A stretch of DNA of 64,000 nucleotides from Vibrio quintilis (GTDB lineage: Bacteria > Pseudomonadota > Gammaproteobacteria > Enterobacterales > Vibrionaceae), in NCBI RefSeq assembly GCF_024529975.1, contig NZ_AP024897.1:1488001-1552000 (forward strand), written 5' to 3'. A model generated the notes under the pieces. It made no database searches. It was given only the letters and a program-made list of their open reading frames with translations, and was not told the origin of the DNA. The position numbers and the translations under genes were made by a program. This document shows, one piece after another, positions 1-9,178 of the stretch (the stretch's first letter is position 1; the number at the start of each line of letters is the position of its first letter).

Positions 1-39
1 CGTTAAATATCGGCAGTTAGTGCGGTGAAGAGCATGGAA

Positions 40-64
40 AACCTTCCGGCAGGGCCGGAAGGTT
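40..64 (-). terminator. Stem-loop terminator of the first secreted-protein gene
   Basis: Perfect 11-bp arms (40-50 and 54-64) with a 3-nt loop lie just past the stop of the minus-strand gene at 88. On the minus strand the stem is followed by TTTTCC, a short U-run, so this is a moderate intrinsic terminator. Confidence 0.6.
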
Positions 65-87
65 GGGAATCTTGGGTCTGGTGGGGA

Positions 88-522
88 TTAGAATGCTTTG
101 CCCTGGTTGATGTTAAATTGAACTAAAGTGTTAGTTGCTGATTTGTACCCAGTTGCAAGTATTTCACTATTTTTATCTTTAATTATTTTGATAATCACAG
201 GACTTGTGCTGCAATCATTATTACCATTTACTTTTCTAAAATCGGCATAATAAACGACAGAAGAATTAGCAGGAATAGTAAAGTTCTCATTTGGTAAAAA
301 ATCATCCATCCCCGTCGATGCTGTCGGTGTCACCGGTTGGCCGCTCTTGTTATACAGTTCAACTTTTACATTCGTATTATGATCACTTAAATTTGACAAT
401 GTCAGATTCATATAATTTGTGCCACATGACAATATCGGCGCATTAAATATCATCTCAGTCGAATGCGCAAAAGCCAAGGAAGGTAATAACAATAAAGGTG
501 CTACAAACTTAGTCAATTTCAT
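88..522 (-). CDS. Small secreted protein, paralogue A
   Basis: A 144-residue protein of unknown function. Residues 1-19 are a clear Sec signal peptide (MKL, leucine-rich core, SLAFA then H), so it is exported. The mature part is predicted beta-rich, with two well-separated cysteines that could form a disulfide, and it ends in FNINQGKAF. The same plan (signal peptide, two cysteines, an A-T/S-G-Y/S motif, terminal INQG-x-x-F) recurs in the genes at 1529-1969 and 19723-20217, and more weakly at 881-1450. The family is not one I recognise. DNA here is more AT-rich than the core genes, which suggests an accessory origin. Confidence 0.75.
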   Translation of the reverse strand: MKLTKFVAPLLLLPSLAFAHSTEMIFNAPILSCGTNYMNLTLSNLSDHNTNVKVELYNKSGQPVTPTASTGMDDFLPNENFTIPANSSVVYYADFRKVNGNNDCSTSPVIIKIIKDKNSEILATGYKSATNTLVQFNINQGKAF

Positions 523-880
523 CTGACGGTTTCCTTATAGAAAATTGGTTGTTTTTAAATCGTTATTTAGTGGATTATTTTATTTGAAATAATCCTGAAT
601 GAAGCCGTTTTAATTTACTGTGGAAATGTGTCAGGGAAAAGCGAATTTATTTCTGTTTAACTGATTGATTCCATTGTTGAAATGTAAGTCAATGAAAGCG
701 CTGTGAGGCTATATAAAACGTAATGATAGTTTTATATACTGAGGGATTTTTCTTGTAATCAATATATTTTATTCTGATTGTTTAGATTGAATTTTAAGCA
801 AGAAACTCCCGGCAGGTGCCGGGATAATTGAATACTGTGCCGGCGCTGGCTCAGTATTTTGTTGGTGCAATTGGATAAAA
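523..880. other. AT-rich intergenic region
   Basis: About 360 bases without a convincing gene. It must hold the promoter of paralogue A (reading left) and contains the hairpin listed at 806-825 for the gene on the right. Nothing else stands out. Confidence 0.6.
806..825 (-). terminator. Stem-loop downstream of paralogue B
   Basis: CCCGGC (808-813) pairs with GCCGGG (818-823) around a 4-nt loop, just beyond the stop of the minus-strand gene at 881. The U-tract is interrupted (AGTTTCTT), so termination may be partial. Confidence 0.5.
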
Positions 881-1450
881 TTAATACTGTGGCGGCCATA
901 TGTAGTTCAATTGATCGAACACTAAATTTCCTATTTTGAGCGGAATGACCGCATCTTGGGAAATCGTGGAGACATACCCGGTTGCATCAATTTCGCTAAA
1001 TACAAGTGGGATGCCCATAGAGTTTTTATTATCTTCACTGGGAGCACCGTCACTTTTATGAATGATTGTGATGATTGATGGTATTTCACTACATTTATTA
1101 TAGCTATCTCCGTTCTGATCCGAAAATACCATTCTCAGTGTTTTGAGCTTTGAATTGATGGGTAACACCGTTTCGGAGTCAAGCTGAATATCCTGAATAC
1201 CTTCAGGTGCATCTTTTAACACCAAGTTATATGATTCTCCATTTTGATTCGTAAATTGAAGGGCCATATGGGCAGGAATAGTTGATGGATTACGGAAATT
1301 AAGCTGAATGAAAGCTTTTGTTGTACTGCTACAGTAAGGTTTGGGGATTGCGATGTTCGCCGATAAATCGAGATATTGTGTTTCTGTAGAAGCAAATGAT
1401 GACAACGCTGGTAATAATATCAGAGATGCGGCGATGTGAGTTAATTTCAT
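881..1450 (-). CDS. Small secreted protein, paralogue B (divergent)
   Basis: A 189-residue protein with an N-terminal signal peptide (MKLTHIAASLILLPALSSFA). It is longer than its neighbours, and the mature part keeps the two-cysteine spacing (YCSS near the start, KCSEIP after mid-protein). The terminal INQG motif of the relatives is missing and it ends in NYIWPPQY, so it is the most divergent member. It lies 78 bp downstream of the next copy on the same strand, and the two may be co-transcribed. Function unknown. Confidence 0.7.
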   Translation of the reverse strand: MKLTHIAASLILLPALSSFASTETQYLDLSANIAIPKPYCSSTTKAFIQLNFRNPSTIPAHMALQFTNQNGESYNLVLKDAPEGIQDIQLDSETVLPINSKLKTLRMVFSDQNGDSYNKCSEIPSIITIIHKSDGAPSEDNKNSMGIPLVFSEIDATGYVSTISQDAVIPLKIGNLVFDQLNYIWPPQY

Positions 1451-1528
1451 CTGATGACACCCTCATAAAAATGGTGCTGAAAAAACAGCACCACGATTGT
1501 TGTTCAATATAGTTATTTAATATTTAGG

Positions 1529-1969
1529 TTAGAATGTATTTCCCTGGTTGATGTTTAGTGGGACGGGGTAGAAAGCCGTACCGCTATTTTCTTCGTACAC
1601 AGTTATATATCCAGTTGCCAGAACCGGATGATTGACCCCTTGGGCATTTTTAATCACCAGATATTTCGGTACCTCAGCGCAACTTCCAATGCCGAAAGTT
1701 TTCTCAAATGTCTTTGTGTACTTACCATTGATACTAATGGAACCATAACCTTTTAGTGTGTGACCGTAGTGATCATAAGCTGATATACCGATTGTATTCG
1801 TGTTGGCTGAGCTGCCGTTGAGATCAGTCAGGTTCAGACTGAGCCTGATACTGCCAAGAGCCATATCTGAACAATTGGTTTCCGGAAGGCCAACCGTCAC
1901 ACTGGTTGGATTTGCGAAAGCCAAAGAGGGTAACAACAATAACGGTGCCGCGAATTGAATCAATTTCAT
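1529..1969 (-). CDS. Small secreted protein, paralogue C
   Basis: A 146-residue secreted protein. The signal peptide is nearly identical to that of the gene at 88-522 (LLLLPSLAFA), and the C-terminus shares LNINQGNTF. Two cysteines (NCSD and GSCAEVP) sit as in the relatives. This is a tandem-duplication member of the local family with unknown function. Being the most upstream of three same-strand genes, it probably carries the promoter for at least part of the cluster in the AT-rich region to its right. Confidence 0.75.
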   Translation of the reverse strand: MKLIQFAAPLLLLPSLAFANPTSVTVGLPETNCSDMALGSIRLSLNLTDLNGSSANTNTIGISAYDHYGHTLKGYGSISINGKYTKTFEKTFGIGSCAEVPKYLVIKNAQGVNHPVLATGYITVYEENSGTAFYPVPLNINQGNTF

Positions 1970-2329
1970 TTGGTCATATTCCTTAAAAATATTTTATTTT
2001 TTCATTTATTTTAAATTTACGAATACTTATTTATAAGCCGCCCTAATTTATAAGACATGTATGTCATAAAAAAGACAAAATAGTACTTTATAGAAATGAA
2101 TGCTTATAAATTGAATATCGTTCATTAAATCACAATACAAATCTTGTGAATGATAATAATAATCCTATATACTAAATAAATTTTGTTTTATATAACATGG
2201 TTGCTTATGTGCGTTTGAGGTTTATCAGGAGGATTCATTTTGTGTAAAAAGTATCTGGCAAAAGTATACTGATGGATACTTTTGTCCTATGCTTATGTAT
2301 CTGGACGAGGATACGAAAGGATACCGGAT
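1970..2329. other. AT-rich divergent promoter region
   Basis: About 360 bases between the minus-strand secreted protein and the plus-strand ATPase. Very AT-rich, presumably carrying both promoters. No hairpin, repeat or credible small gene was seen. Confidence 0.5.
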
Positions 2330-3472
2330 ATGAAACCCATCAACTGGCACTATCCGCGCGCTGAACTGGCACAGCAATATCTGACCACGATTGGCCGGGG
2401 GCCTGTGTCCCGGCTTGCTTTGCTGGGCGTTCGCCGGATTGGTAAAACCGCCTTCCTGTTACACGATGTTTGCGAACAGGCGATTGCACTGAAATTTCTT
2501 CCCGTTTATATCAACCTGTGGGACAACCCCGATGCCCCGCAGGATGTGATCATCCATACCCTGCAACGTTATTTAGCCTCTCTGGATGAGAAAGGGCTGG
2601 AATCTGTCCGGGAATTACTGGCTTCAGAGGTCACGAAGCTGGAGGTGAATTTTGGCATCATTCAACTTTCAGCCGATATGCAGCCGTCTCCGTCGGTGCC
2701 TGCTTCTGCCCTGACGCTGATTGGCAATCTGTTCCGGCGTCTGGTTAATAAAGCCCGGAGTCATGGTCTACGGCCATTGATCGTGATCGATGAAGTTCAG
2801 CATCTCAATACTTCCGCCAGTTTCTGGGGGTTGCAGGGCACATTGCGGACGCAGTTTGATTCTTTCCCGGAAACCTGTGTGATATTTGCAGGCAGCAGCC
2901 GGGGCGGTATCCATGCGATGTTTAATCATGAAGAAGCTTTATGTGGCACCACGACGAAACCGATGCCGTTTTTCCGCTCGGCAATGCTGGTTGATTTCCC
3001 GCTGCTGGATGAAGACTTTGTCCATCATTTTTATGCGCTGCTGATTGCTGAGTTTGCACTGGATTACCCGCAGGCGGAGCTTTCTTATGTATTTCGTCAG
3101 GTGGAGAAATCCCCTTTCTGGTTCCGGATGGTGATGGCTGAGCTGATTACGCAGCGGCTGCATCCGTTTGCTGCATTAGAAATCGTGCAGGAACGGATGA
3201 AGCTGGATGGTGATTTTGAAGGTATTGCCCGGCAGCTCAGGCCGCTGGATGTGCAGGTTTATCTGCGGTTGTGTCGTAACCTGCCGGTGTACACCCAAAG
3301 TTTCTTTGCACAGGCCGTTCAGCTCACCGGCCGTAAGCAGGTGACCAAAAGTGCAGTACAAAAGTCAGTGACTAAGTTATTGAATAAGCGCCTGCTGACC
3401 AAAGCCGGTGGTTCATATTTTAATGAAATACCAGGCCTGCAGTCATTTCTCGGGGAAGCTGTACAGGTTTAG
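2330..3472 (+). CDS. AAA-type ATP-binding protein with C-terminal winged-helix-like region
   Basis: A 380-residue P-loop ATPase. It has a Walker A (GVRRIGKT, about residue 34) and a Walker B (LIVIDEVQHL, about residue 148), the pattern of COG1672-like ATPases. The C-terminal segment (TKSAVQKSVTKLLNKRLL) looks like a winged helix and may bind DNA. I chose the ATG at 2330 because AAAGGAT lies about 9 nt upstream; an in-frame TTG at 2282 would add 16 residues. Substrate and role are unknown. It stands alone between unrelated genes. Confidence 0.75.
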   Translation: MKPINWHYPRAELAQQYLTTIGRGPVSRLALLGVRRIGKTAFLLHDVCEQAIALKFLPVYINLWDNPDAPQDVIIHTLQRYLASLDEKGLESVRELLASEVTKLEVNFGIIQLSADMQPSPSVPASALTLIGNLFRRLVNKARSHGLRPLIVIDEVQHLNTSASFWGLQGTLRTQFDSFPETCVIFAGSSRGGIHAMFNHEEALCGTTTKPMPFFRSAMLVDFPLLDEDFVHHFYALLIAEFALDYPQAELSYVFRQVEKSPFWFRMVMAELITQRLHPFAALEIVQERMKLDGDFEGIARQLRPLDVQVYLRLCRNLPVYTQSFFAQAVQLTGRKQVTKSAVQKSVTKLLNKRLLTKAGGSYFNEIPGLQSFLGEAVQV

Positions 3473-3544
3473 CAAGATTATTTGGGTATAGATGATCAGA
3501 GAAATGAAAACATTCAGAGTTCATTTCTCTGATTTCGACAGACG

Positions 3545-4666
3545 TCAGTTTACATAAACTGAACGGAGTTTTTGGTAACTATCATTAAATCGTCTGGTGA
3601 TGATTCGCTGGTTTTGCTGAATATCTATCTGGTTTGTCTTAATATTGGATGCGATTTCAGAGAAATTATTATAAGTAGCAACATCGACACCGATACTTTG
3701 GGTAAGCTCTTTATGATTAGTTGAATCTGCTTTTGCATGGACGACACCTCGTCCCATTCTGATGTATTCCTTGATGCTGGTCATGCCGCCACGTCGTTGT
3801 AAAACAATGTGAGAGCAAGACATCAATAGTGCGTTATAAGTCACGCTGTTGGTGACTGTCGGATAACTGATATCAATGATTTTTTTCTTAATATGTCTTA
3901 GATATAAGCAATATAAATCGATGAGTACTCTGAACAACTTTCTCTTTTTATAAGTAAAAATCATATACTTATAATCAAGCAAAATCCCTTGTTTCTCAAT
4001 GGATCTGAGTAATGAAATGACTTCGCGTAACTTGAAAACACCGCGCTTCGCACCAATCAGTATTTTTTGCTCCGGCTGCGTATTTTGAGAGTTATCGTCA
4101 TATAGATCTTTAAATTTTCTCAGTAATTTTACCGGCATCACTGAGAACGCATCTCTTGCATCAATAATATTAAAATCATTCCTTTCAAGCACATTTTCCA
4201 GCATCGGCCTGAATGCGGCTTCTGATGCTATGAAATTTTTAATGAGGGGCATCACTGCAAGGCAGGCTGCGCTGACACTATTTTTGCTGGTTTCAACAAT
4301 CTGACCAAACTTACGCTTGGTCAGGGTCCAGCGATCTAATTCATCTTCGGTCAGATGTATATAAATTTTGTCTGCATTTTCTGTCGAATAATCAAGTAAT
4401 TGTTTAATAAAAAAACTGTTACTCTTGCTTAAAGAAATGAATGTAATAGTTTTTGCTGATGAAACATCCTGGAGTGAACAACGCTCATAATAGCGGATAA
4501 GGATTTGGTGTTCGTCAGGTAGTGTCTTATTTTCTTCATCATCCAGTGTCAGCAGGCAAATGTTCTCAGGTTTGACATGGCAGTTGTGAATCAGCATATC
4601 GATGTATAGATTGGTAAACCCGTGGTTTGACTTCCCCACGATAATATTCCTGTCGTGAAAATCCAA
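3545..4666 (-). CDS. Hypothetical protein, possibly glycosyltransferase-like
   Basis: A 373-residue protein without signal peptide or clear membrane segment. I do not recognise the family. The C-terminal third (LQRRGGMTSIKEYIRMGRG followed by a conserved-looking turn) vaguely recalls the donor-binding half of GT-B glycosyltransferases such as WecF, but this is a weak impression. Composition is AT-rich and lysine/asparagine-rich compared with uvrB next door, as expected of an acquired surface-polysaccharide type gene. Confidence 0.6.
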   Translation of the reverse strand: MDFHDRNIIVGKSNHGFTNLYIDMLIHNCHVKPENICLLTLDDEENKTLPDEHQILIRYYERCSLQDVSSAKTITFISLSKSNSFFIKQLLDYSTENADKIYIHLTEDELDRWTLTKRKFGQIVETSKNSVSAACLAVMPLIKNFIASEAAFRPMLENVLERNDFNIIDARDAFSVMPVKLLRKFKDLYDDNSQNTQPEQKILIGAKRGVFKLREVISLLRSIEKQGILLDYKYMIFTYKKRKLFRVLIDLYCLYLRHIKKKIIDISYPTVTNSVTYNALLMSCSHIVLQRRGGMTSIKEYIRMGRGVVHAKADSTNHKELTQSIGVDVATYNNFSEIASNIKTNQIDIQQNQRIITRRFNDSYQKLRSVYVN

Positions 4667-4952
4667 AGTGCCCTCCTTTTCATTGCAATACTAAAAACTA
4701 CTGTCAGTATAAAAATAGCCTATTTTCATGCAGTTGCATTGCGTGTCCAAAATTGATGATTGATCTTTGCTGATAGATGATTGATTTTTTCTGATAATAT
4801 TATAAATAACTTCTTAAGTATATGTCATCCGGTAAACCGGTTTTGTATCAACAGATAAAGCAACATTGCATGTGAGTGGTTGTTTATCTTTTCCGCCGGG
4901 GTAAGAATACACACGGTGATATGTAACTTTTATTAAGATTCTGAGGATAAAC

Positions 4953-6983
4953 ATGAGTAAAGCGTTTGAACTGGTGTCCGCTTATCAGCCGTCCGGAGAC
5001 CAGCCTGCGGCGATTGAACAGCTGCTGGACGGGCTGGATTCAGGCCTGGCACATCAGACTTTGCTGGGTGTGACCGGCTCCGGAAAGACCTTTACAATGG
5101 CCAATGTGATTGCCCGGGCAAAGCGGCCGGCCATTTTACTGGCGCCGAACAAAACGCTGGCAGCCCAGCTTTACGGGGAAATGAAAGCCTTCTTCCCGAA
5201 TAATGCGGTGGAATATTTTGTTTCCTATTATGACTATTATCAGCCGGAAGCTTACGTTCCGACCACGGATACCTTTATCGAGAAAGATGCTTCCGTTAAT
5301 GCCCACATTGAGCAGATGCGGCTTTCCGCAACCAAAGCACTACTTGAGCGTAAAGATGCTGTCATTGTTGCTTCGGTGTCCGCGATTTATGGTCTGGGTG
5401 ATCCGGATTCTTACCTGAAAATGATGCTGCATTTACGTCGCGGTGATGTGGCCGATCAGCGCGCGATGCTCAGACGGCTGGCTGAACTTCAGTATACCCG
5501 CAACGATGTCGGTTTTGAGCGCGGCCAGTTCCGGGTGCGCGGCGAAGTGATTGATATCTTCCCGGCGGAATCGGAACAGGAAGCTGTGCGGGTGGAAATG
5601 TTTGATGATGAAATCGAGGTGATCAGCCTGTTCGACCCGCTGACCGGCGCGATTATTCAGCGTGATTTGCCCCGTTTTACCGTTTATCCCAAAACGCACT
5701 ATGTCACGCCCCGTGAGCGGATTCTGGATGCGATTGAACAGATCAAAGATGAACTGAAAGAACGCCAGAGCTGGTTTATAAAAGAAAATAAGCTGCTGGA
5801 AGAGCAGCGGATTACCCAGCGGACGCAGTTTGACATTGAAATGATGAATGAACTGGGGTTCTGCTCCGGGATTGAAAACTATTCCCGTTACCTCAGTGGC
5901 CGCAACCCCGGCGAGCCGCCACCGACGTTGTTCGACTATCTGCCGCATGACGGCATTCTGATGATCGATGAGTCGCATGTGACGGTCCCTCAGATTGGCG
6001 CGATGTATAAAGGTGACCGCTCGCGCAAGGAAACCCTGGTGGAGTTCGGCTTCCGGCTGCCTTGTGCGTTGGATAACCGCCCGCTGAAGTTCGAAGAATT
6101 TGAGTCTCTGGCTCCGCAGACGATTTTTATCTCGGCGACGCCGGGGGTTTACGAGATGGAAAAATCAGCCGGTGAAGTGGCTGATCAGGTCGTCAGGCCG
6201 ACCGGATTGCTGGATCCGGAACTTGAAGTGCGTCCGGTGGCGACTCAGGTGGATGATTTGCTGTCTGAAATCCGGATTCGTGCGGCGAAAGATGAACGGG
6301 TGCTGGTGACCACGCTGACCAAGCGCATGGCTGAAGATTTAACCGAATATCTGCAAGAGCATGATGTCCGGGTTCGTTATCTCCATTCCGATATTGATAC
6401 GGTTGAACGGGTTGAGATTATCCGTGACCTGCGTCTGGGAGAGTTTGACGTGCTGGTTGGAATTAACCTGCTGCGTGAGGGGCTGGATATGCCGGAAGTG
6501 TCTCTGGTGGCGATTCTGGATGCGGATAAAGAAGGCTTCCTGCGTTCAGAACGGTCACTGATTCAGACGATTGGCCGGGCAGCCCGGAATCTTCAGGGGA
6601 AAGCGATTCTTTATGCGGACAGAGTGACCGGGTCGATGAAGCGGGCGATGGATGAAACCAACCGTCGCCGGGCAAAACAGCAGGCGCATAATGAGAAGCT
6701 GGGTGTTGAGCCGCAGGCACTACGCCGGGATGTGAAAGACATTATGGAAATGGGTGACATTGCCAAAACCCGCAATCAGCGAAAGCGCCAGCCGGTGCCA
6801 TTATCTCAGGTGGCGGAGTCCGATGCGGGTTATGCCGCTTTGTCGCCGCAGCAGCTTGAAAAGGAGATCAAGAAGCTGGAATCACAGATGTATCAGTATG
6901 CACAGAACCTGGAATTTGAAGAAGCTGCCAAAAAACGCGATGAAATTGAAAAACTTCGTCAGCAATTCATTGTGAACAGCTAA
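4953..6983 (+). CDS. uvrB: Excinuclease ABC subunit B
   Basis: UvrB is the damage-verifying helicase-like subunit of nucleotide excision repair; with UvrA it loads on lesions and recruits UvrC. At 676 residues it matches the family length. Seen: Walker A GVTGSGKT (about residue 39), the [12 protein letters not shown] beta-hairpin region that clamps DNA, the DESH Walker B motif, the C-terminal helicase motifs (TIGRAARN) and the terminal UVR coiled coil that binds UvrC. The start has GAGGA 8 nt upstream. I found no convincing LexA box in the 280 bp upstream, although uvrB is SOS-controlled in E. coli. Confidence 0.98.
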   Translation: MSKAFELVSAYQPSGDQPAAIEQLLDGLDSGLAHQTLLGVTGSGKTFTMANVIARAKRPAILLAPNKTLAAQLYGEMKAFFPNNAVEYFVSYYDYYQPEAYVPTTDTFIEKDASVNAHIEQMRLSATKALLERKDAVIVASVSAIYGLGDPDSYLKMMLHLRRGDVADQRAMLRRLAELQYTRNDVGFERGQFRVRGEVIDIFPAESEQEAVRVEMFDDEIEVISLFDPLTGAIIQRDLPRFTVYPKTHYVTPRERILDAIEQIKDELKERQSWFIKENKLLEEQRITQRTQFDIEMMNELGFCSGIENYSRYLSGRNPGEPPPTLFDYLPHDGILMIDESHVTVPQIGAMYKGDRSRKETLVEFGFRLPCALDNRPLKFEEFESLAPQTIFISATPGVYEMEKSAGEVADQVVRPTGLLDPELEVRPVATQVDDLLSEIRIRAAKDERVLVTTLTKRMAEDLTEYLQEHDVRVRYLHSDIDTVERVEIIRDLRLGEFDVLVGINLLREGLDMPEVSLVAILDADKEGFLRSERSLIQTIGRAARNLQGKAILYADRVTGSMKRAMDETNRRRAKQQAHNEKLGVEPQALRRDVKDIMEMGDIAKTRNQRKRQPVPLSQVAESDAGYAALSPQQLEKEIKKLESQMYQYAQNLEFEEAAKKRDEIEKLRQQFIVNS

Positions 6984-7072
6984 ACTATAAGCATAAGCAA
7001 ATACGATCTTCTGAAGATGAGCGGGTCTGAAAGATAAAATGTTTGAGAAATACACCGTATAAAATGACGGAT

Positions 7073-7105
7073 AAAAAAAAGCCAATAGCATTAAATCTAT
7101 TGGCT
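7073..7105 (-). terminator. Rho-independent terminator of Qrr1
   Basis: Perfect 9-bp arms AGCCAATAG (7080-7088) and CTATTGGCT (7097-7105) around an 8-nt loop. They are followed on the minus strand by eight T's (7080-7073). It defines the Qrr1 3' end and may also stop read-through towards uvrB. Confidence 0.92.
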
Positions 7106-7167
7106 GTCAGAATGTGAATATGATATTCACTAACAACGTCAGTTGGCTAGGTGACCCAAGCGGGTCA
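7073..7167 (-). ncRNA. qrr1: Quorum-regulatory small RNA Qrr1
   Basis: An sRNA of about 95 nt transcribed leftwards between uvrB and luxO, the classic qrr1 position in vibrios. The minus strand begins TGACCCGCTTGGGTCACC and contains the conserved Qrr core CTAGCCAACTGACGTTGTTA, the part that pairs with luxR/hapR-type, aphA and luxO mRNAs with Hfq. It ends in a strong hairpin with eight U's. A sigma-54 promoter sits at the right distance upstream and LuxO boxes lie further back, so phosphorylated LuxO should switch it on at low cell density. Confidence 0.95.
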
Positions 7168-7178
7168 ATAAAACATTT

Positions 7179-7194
7179 TGCAGTATTTGTGCCA
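7179..7194 (-). promoter_or_regulatory. Sigma-54 promoter of qrr1
   Basis: On the minus strand TGGCAC, five bases, then CTGCA form a -24/-12 element (consensus TGGCAC-N5-TTGCA, one mismatch). Counting 12 nt from the GC dinucleotide puts the start at 7167-7168, exactly where the conserved Qrr sequence begins. Confidence 0.93.
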
Positions 7195-7267
7195 GAATAA
7201 AATTCGGTGATTTTGTGTCTTTAAAGCGCTTTTATGACGAAAAAGCTGAAAATTATTGAAAACGAAT

Positions 7268-7310
7268 TTGCGTTTTGCAATTTCAAATGCAAAAATGATG
7301 CAAAATGCAA
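7268..7310. promoter_or_regulatory. LuxO-binding sites (enhancer for qrr1, next to luxO)
   Basis: TTGCGTTTTGCAA (7268-7280) and ATGCAAAATGCAA (7298-7310) each match the LuxO consensus TTGCA-WWW-TGCAA with one mismatch. A weaker half-matching site lies between them (7280-7292). They sit about 100-140 bp upstream of the Qrr1 start, a normal enhancer distance, and directly before the luxO start codon, so LuxO bound here could also repress its own gene. Confidence 0.85.
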
Positions 7311-7337
7311 AGAAATATAAATGGACCTGGCTGGGAT

Positions 7338-8741
7338 ATGCAATCAGTACAAACCATACAAAAAAGCAGATATCTGCTGATGGTCGAGGATACAGCCTCT
7401 GTTGCTGTACTCTACCGTTCTTATCTGATGCCGCTGGATGATATTGATATCACGATTGTCGGTACCGGCAAAGAAGCACTGGATAGTTTGCAAAAACGTG
7501 AGCCGGATTTAATTCTGCTTGATCTCCGGTTACCGGATATGACCGGTATGGATGTCTTGCGGGAAGTGAAAGTGATCTATCCGGATGTGCCGGTGATTTT
7601 CATGACGGCACATGGCTCAATTGAAACTGCCGTTGAAGCAATGCGTCACGGTGCGCAGGACTTTTTAATTAAGCCATGTGAAGCGAACCGTTTACGTGTC
7701 ACGGTCAATAATGCGATTCGCAAAGCAAGCAAAATTAAAGCAACACCGGGTGCAAAAAGTCAGAATTATCAGGGGTTCATCGGCAGCAGCCAGATGATGC
7801 AGGATGTTTACCGGACCATTGATTCTGCCGCTTCCAGTAAAGCCAGTATCTTCATTACCGGTGAGAGCGGCACCGGGAAAGAAGTCTGCGCTGAAGCAAT
7901 TCATGCCGCCAGTAAACGGGGTGATAACCCCTTTATTGCGATCAACTGTGCGGCGATTCCGAAAGATTTAATCGAAAGTGAACTGTTTGGTCACGTCAAA
8001 GGGGCGTTTACCGGCGCAGCAACGGACCGGCAGGGCGCTGCTGAACTGGCAGATGGCGGCACGCTGTTTCTGGACGAATTGTGTGAAATGGACCTTGACC
8101 TGCAGACCAAACTGCTGCGGTTTATCCAGACCGGTACGTTCCAGAAGGTTGGTTCCTCACGGATGAAAAGTGTCGATGTCCGGTTTGTCTGTGCGACCAA
8201 CCGCGACCCGTGGAAAGAAGTGCAGGAAGGCCGCTTCAGGGAAGATTTATATTACCGGCTCTATGTGATTCCTTTGCACCTGCCACCACTGCGTGAGCGG
8301 GAAAATGATGTGATTGAAATTGCTTATTCGCTTCTGGGTTACATGTCCAAGGAAGAAGGCAAAGATTTTGTCAGATTATCGCCGGAAGTGACCGAACGTT
8401 TCATCTATTACGAATGGCCGGGTAATGTCCGCCAGTTACAGAATGTTTTGCGTAATGTCGTGGTGCTGAATTCAGGCCGGGAAATTACGCTGAATATGTT
8501 ACCACCGCCGTTGAATAAGCCAAAAGAGGAAACACGCCTGCGGCTGATTCATCCGCAGGAAGAAGATAATAAACTGTCAGTGCAGGATATTTATCCTTTA
8601 TGGATGACAGAAAAAATGGCGATTGAACGGGCGATTGAAGCCTGTGAAGGCAATATTCCCAAAGCGGCTGGTCATCTGGAAGTCAGTCCTTCAACAATTT
8701 ACCGGAAACTTCAGTCCTGGAATGCAGAAGAGAAAGCTTAA
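7338..8741 (+). CDS. luxO: Quorum-sensing response regulator LuxO
   Basis: A sigma-54-dependent activator that, when phosphorylated via LuxU at low cell density, turns on Qrr sRNA genes. Order: receiver domain (phospho-acceptor D62 in LILLDLRLP), AAA+ domain with Walker A GESGTGKE and the sigma-54 contact loop GAFTGA, and a Fis-type HTH at the C-terminus ([19 protein letters not shown]). 467 residues. I chose the ATG at 7338 because homologues begin about 8-14 residues before KSKYLLMVED. An in-frame ATG at 7305 overlaps a LuxO box and has no ribosome site. It is followed 2 nt later by luxU. Confidence 0.97.
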   Translation: MQSVQTIQKSRYLLMVEDTASVAVLYRSYLMPLDDIDITIVGTGKEALDSLQKREPDLILLDLRLPDMTGMDVLREVKVIYPDVPVIFMTAHGSIETAVEAMRHGAQDFLIKPCEANRLRVTVNNAIRKASKIKATPGAKSQNYQGFIGSSQMMQDVYRTIDSAASSKASIFITGESGTGKEVCAEAIHAASKRGDNPFIAINCAAIPKDLIESELFGHVKGAFTGAATDRQGAAELADGGTLFLDELCEMDLDLQTKLLRFIQTGTFQKVGSSRMKSVDVRFVCATNRDPWKEVQEGRFREDLYYRLYVIPLHLPPLRERENDVIEIAYSLLGYMSKEEGKDFVRLSPEVTERFIYYEWPGNVRQLQNVLRNVVVLNSGREITLNMLPPPLNKPKEETRLRLIHPQEEDNKLSVQDIYPLWMTEKMAIERAIEACEGNIPKAAGHLEVSPSTIYRKLQSWNAEEKA

Positions 8742-8743
8742 AT

Positions 8744-9103
8744 ATGATCATGGATTTAATCAATCAGGAAAAGATAGCAACACTGGCAAAAGAAATTGGT
8801 CCGGAAAATGTGCCGGTTTTGCTGGATATTTTTTTAGGTGAACTGACATCTTATCAGGCCACATTGCTGGAAGCTGATACAGAGGCACGGCTGGAACACT
8901 TAAAAGAAATCAGCCATGCGCTGAAAAGCAGTGCGGCCAGTTTTGGTGCAGACCGGTTGTGCGCGCTGGCCATTGATATTGACATGCGGGGCAAACAGCA
9001 GCAGCTGGAAGATATCGCGCAGGAGACTGAAGCATTGGTTGAGTTACTGCGTCTGACACACGAAAGTTATGCGGCTTTCAGCCCTGAATCTGTCAGCGTT
9101 TAA
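8744..9103 (+). CDS. luxU: Phosphorelay protein LuxU
   Basis: A histidine phosphotransfer protein carrying phosphate from hybrid sensor kinases (LuxN, LuxQ, CqsS types) to LuxO. It has 119 residues with the HPt motif ISHALKSSAASFGA; the phospho-accepting His is residue 58, as in known LuxU. Its start lies 2 nt past the luxO stop, so the two are one operon. MIMDL offers two possible ATG starts; the first is used. Confidence 0.96.
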   Translation: MIMDLINQEKIATLAKEIGPENVPVLLDIFLGELTSYQATLLEADTEARLEHLKEISHALKSSAASFGADRLCALAIDIDMRGKQQQLEDIAQETEALVELLRLTHESYAAFSPESVSV

Positions 9104-9130
9104 CGTCTTTATTCGCATACGCCTCTGTTC

Positions 9131-9167
9131 CTTTAACTGTGCCTGACTGTGTCAGGGACAGTTAAAG
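9131..9167. terminator. Bidirectional terminator between luxU and yvcK
   Basis: A long near-perfect hairpin. CTTTAACTGT (9131-9140) pairs with ACAGTTAAAG, and an inner CCTGAC/GTCAGG extends the stem. It separates convergent luxU and yvcK and probably serves both strands, though neither side has a long T-run. Confidence 0.75.
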
Positions 9168-9178
9168 TCGTCATTTAT

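Noticed and set aside
4690..4720. Possible LexA box upstream of uvrB (CTGTCAGTATAAAAATAG)
   Set aside because: Only the left half matches the consensus, and it is about 240 bp from uvrB.
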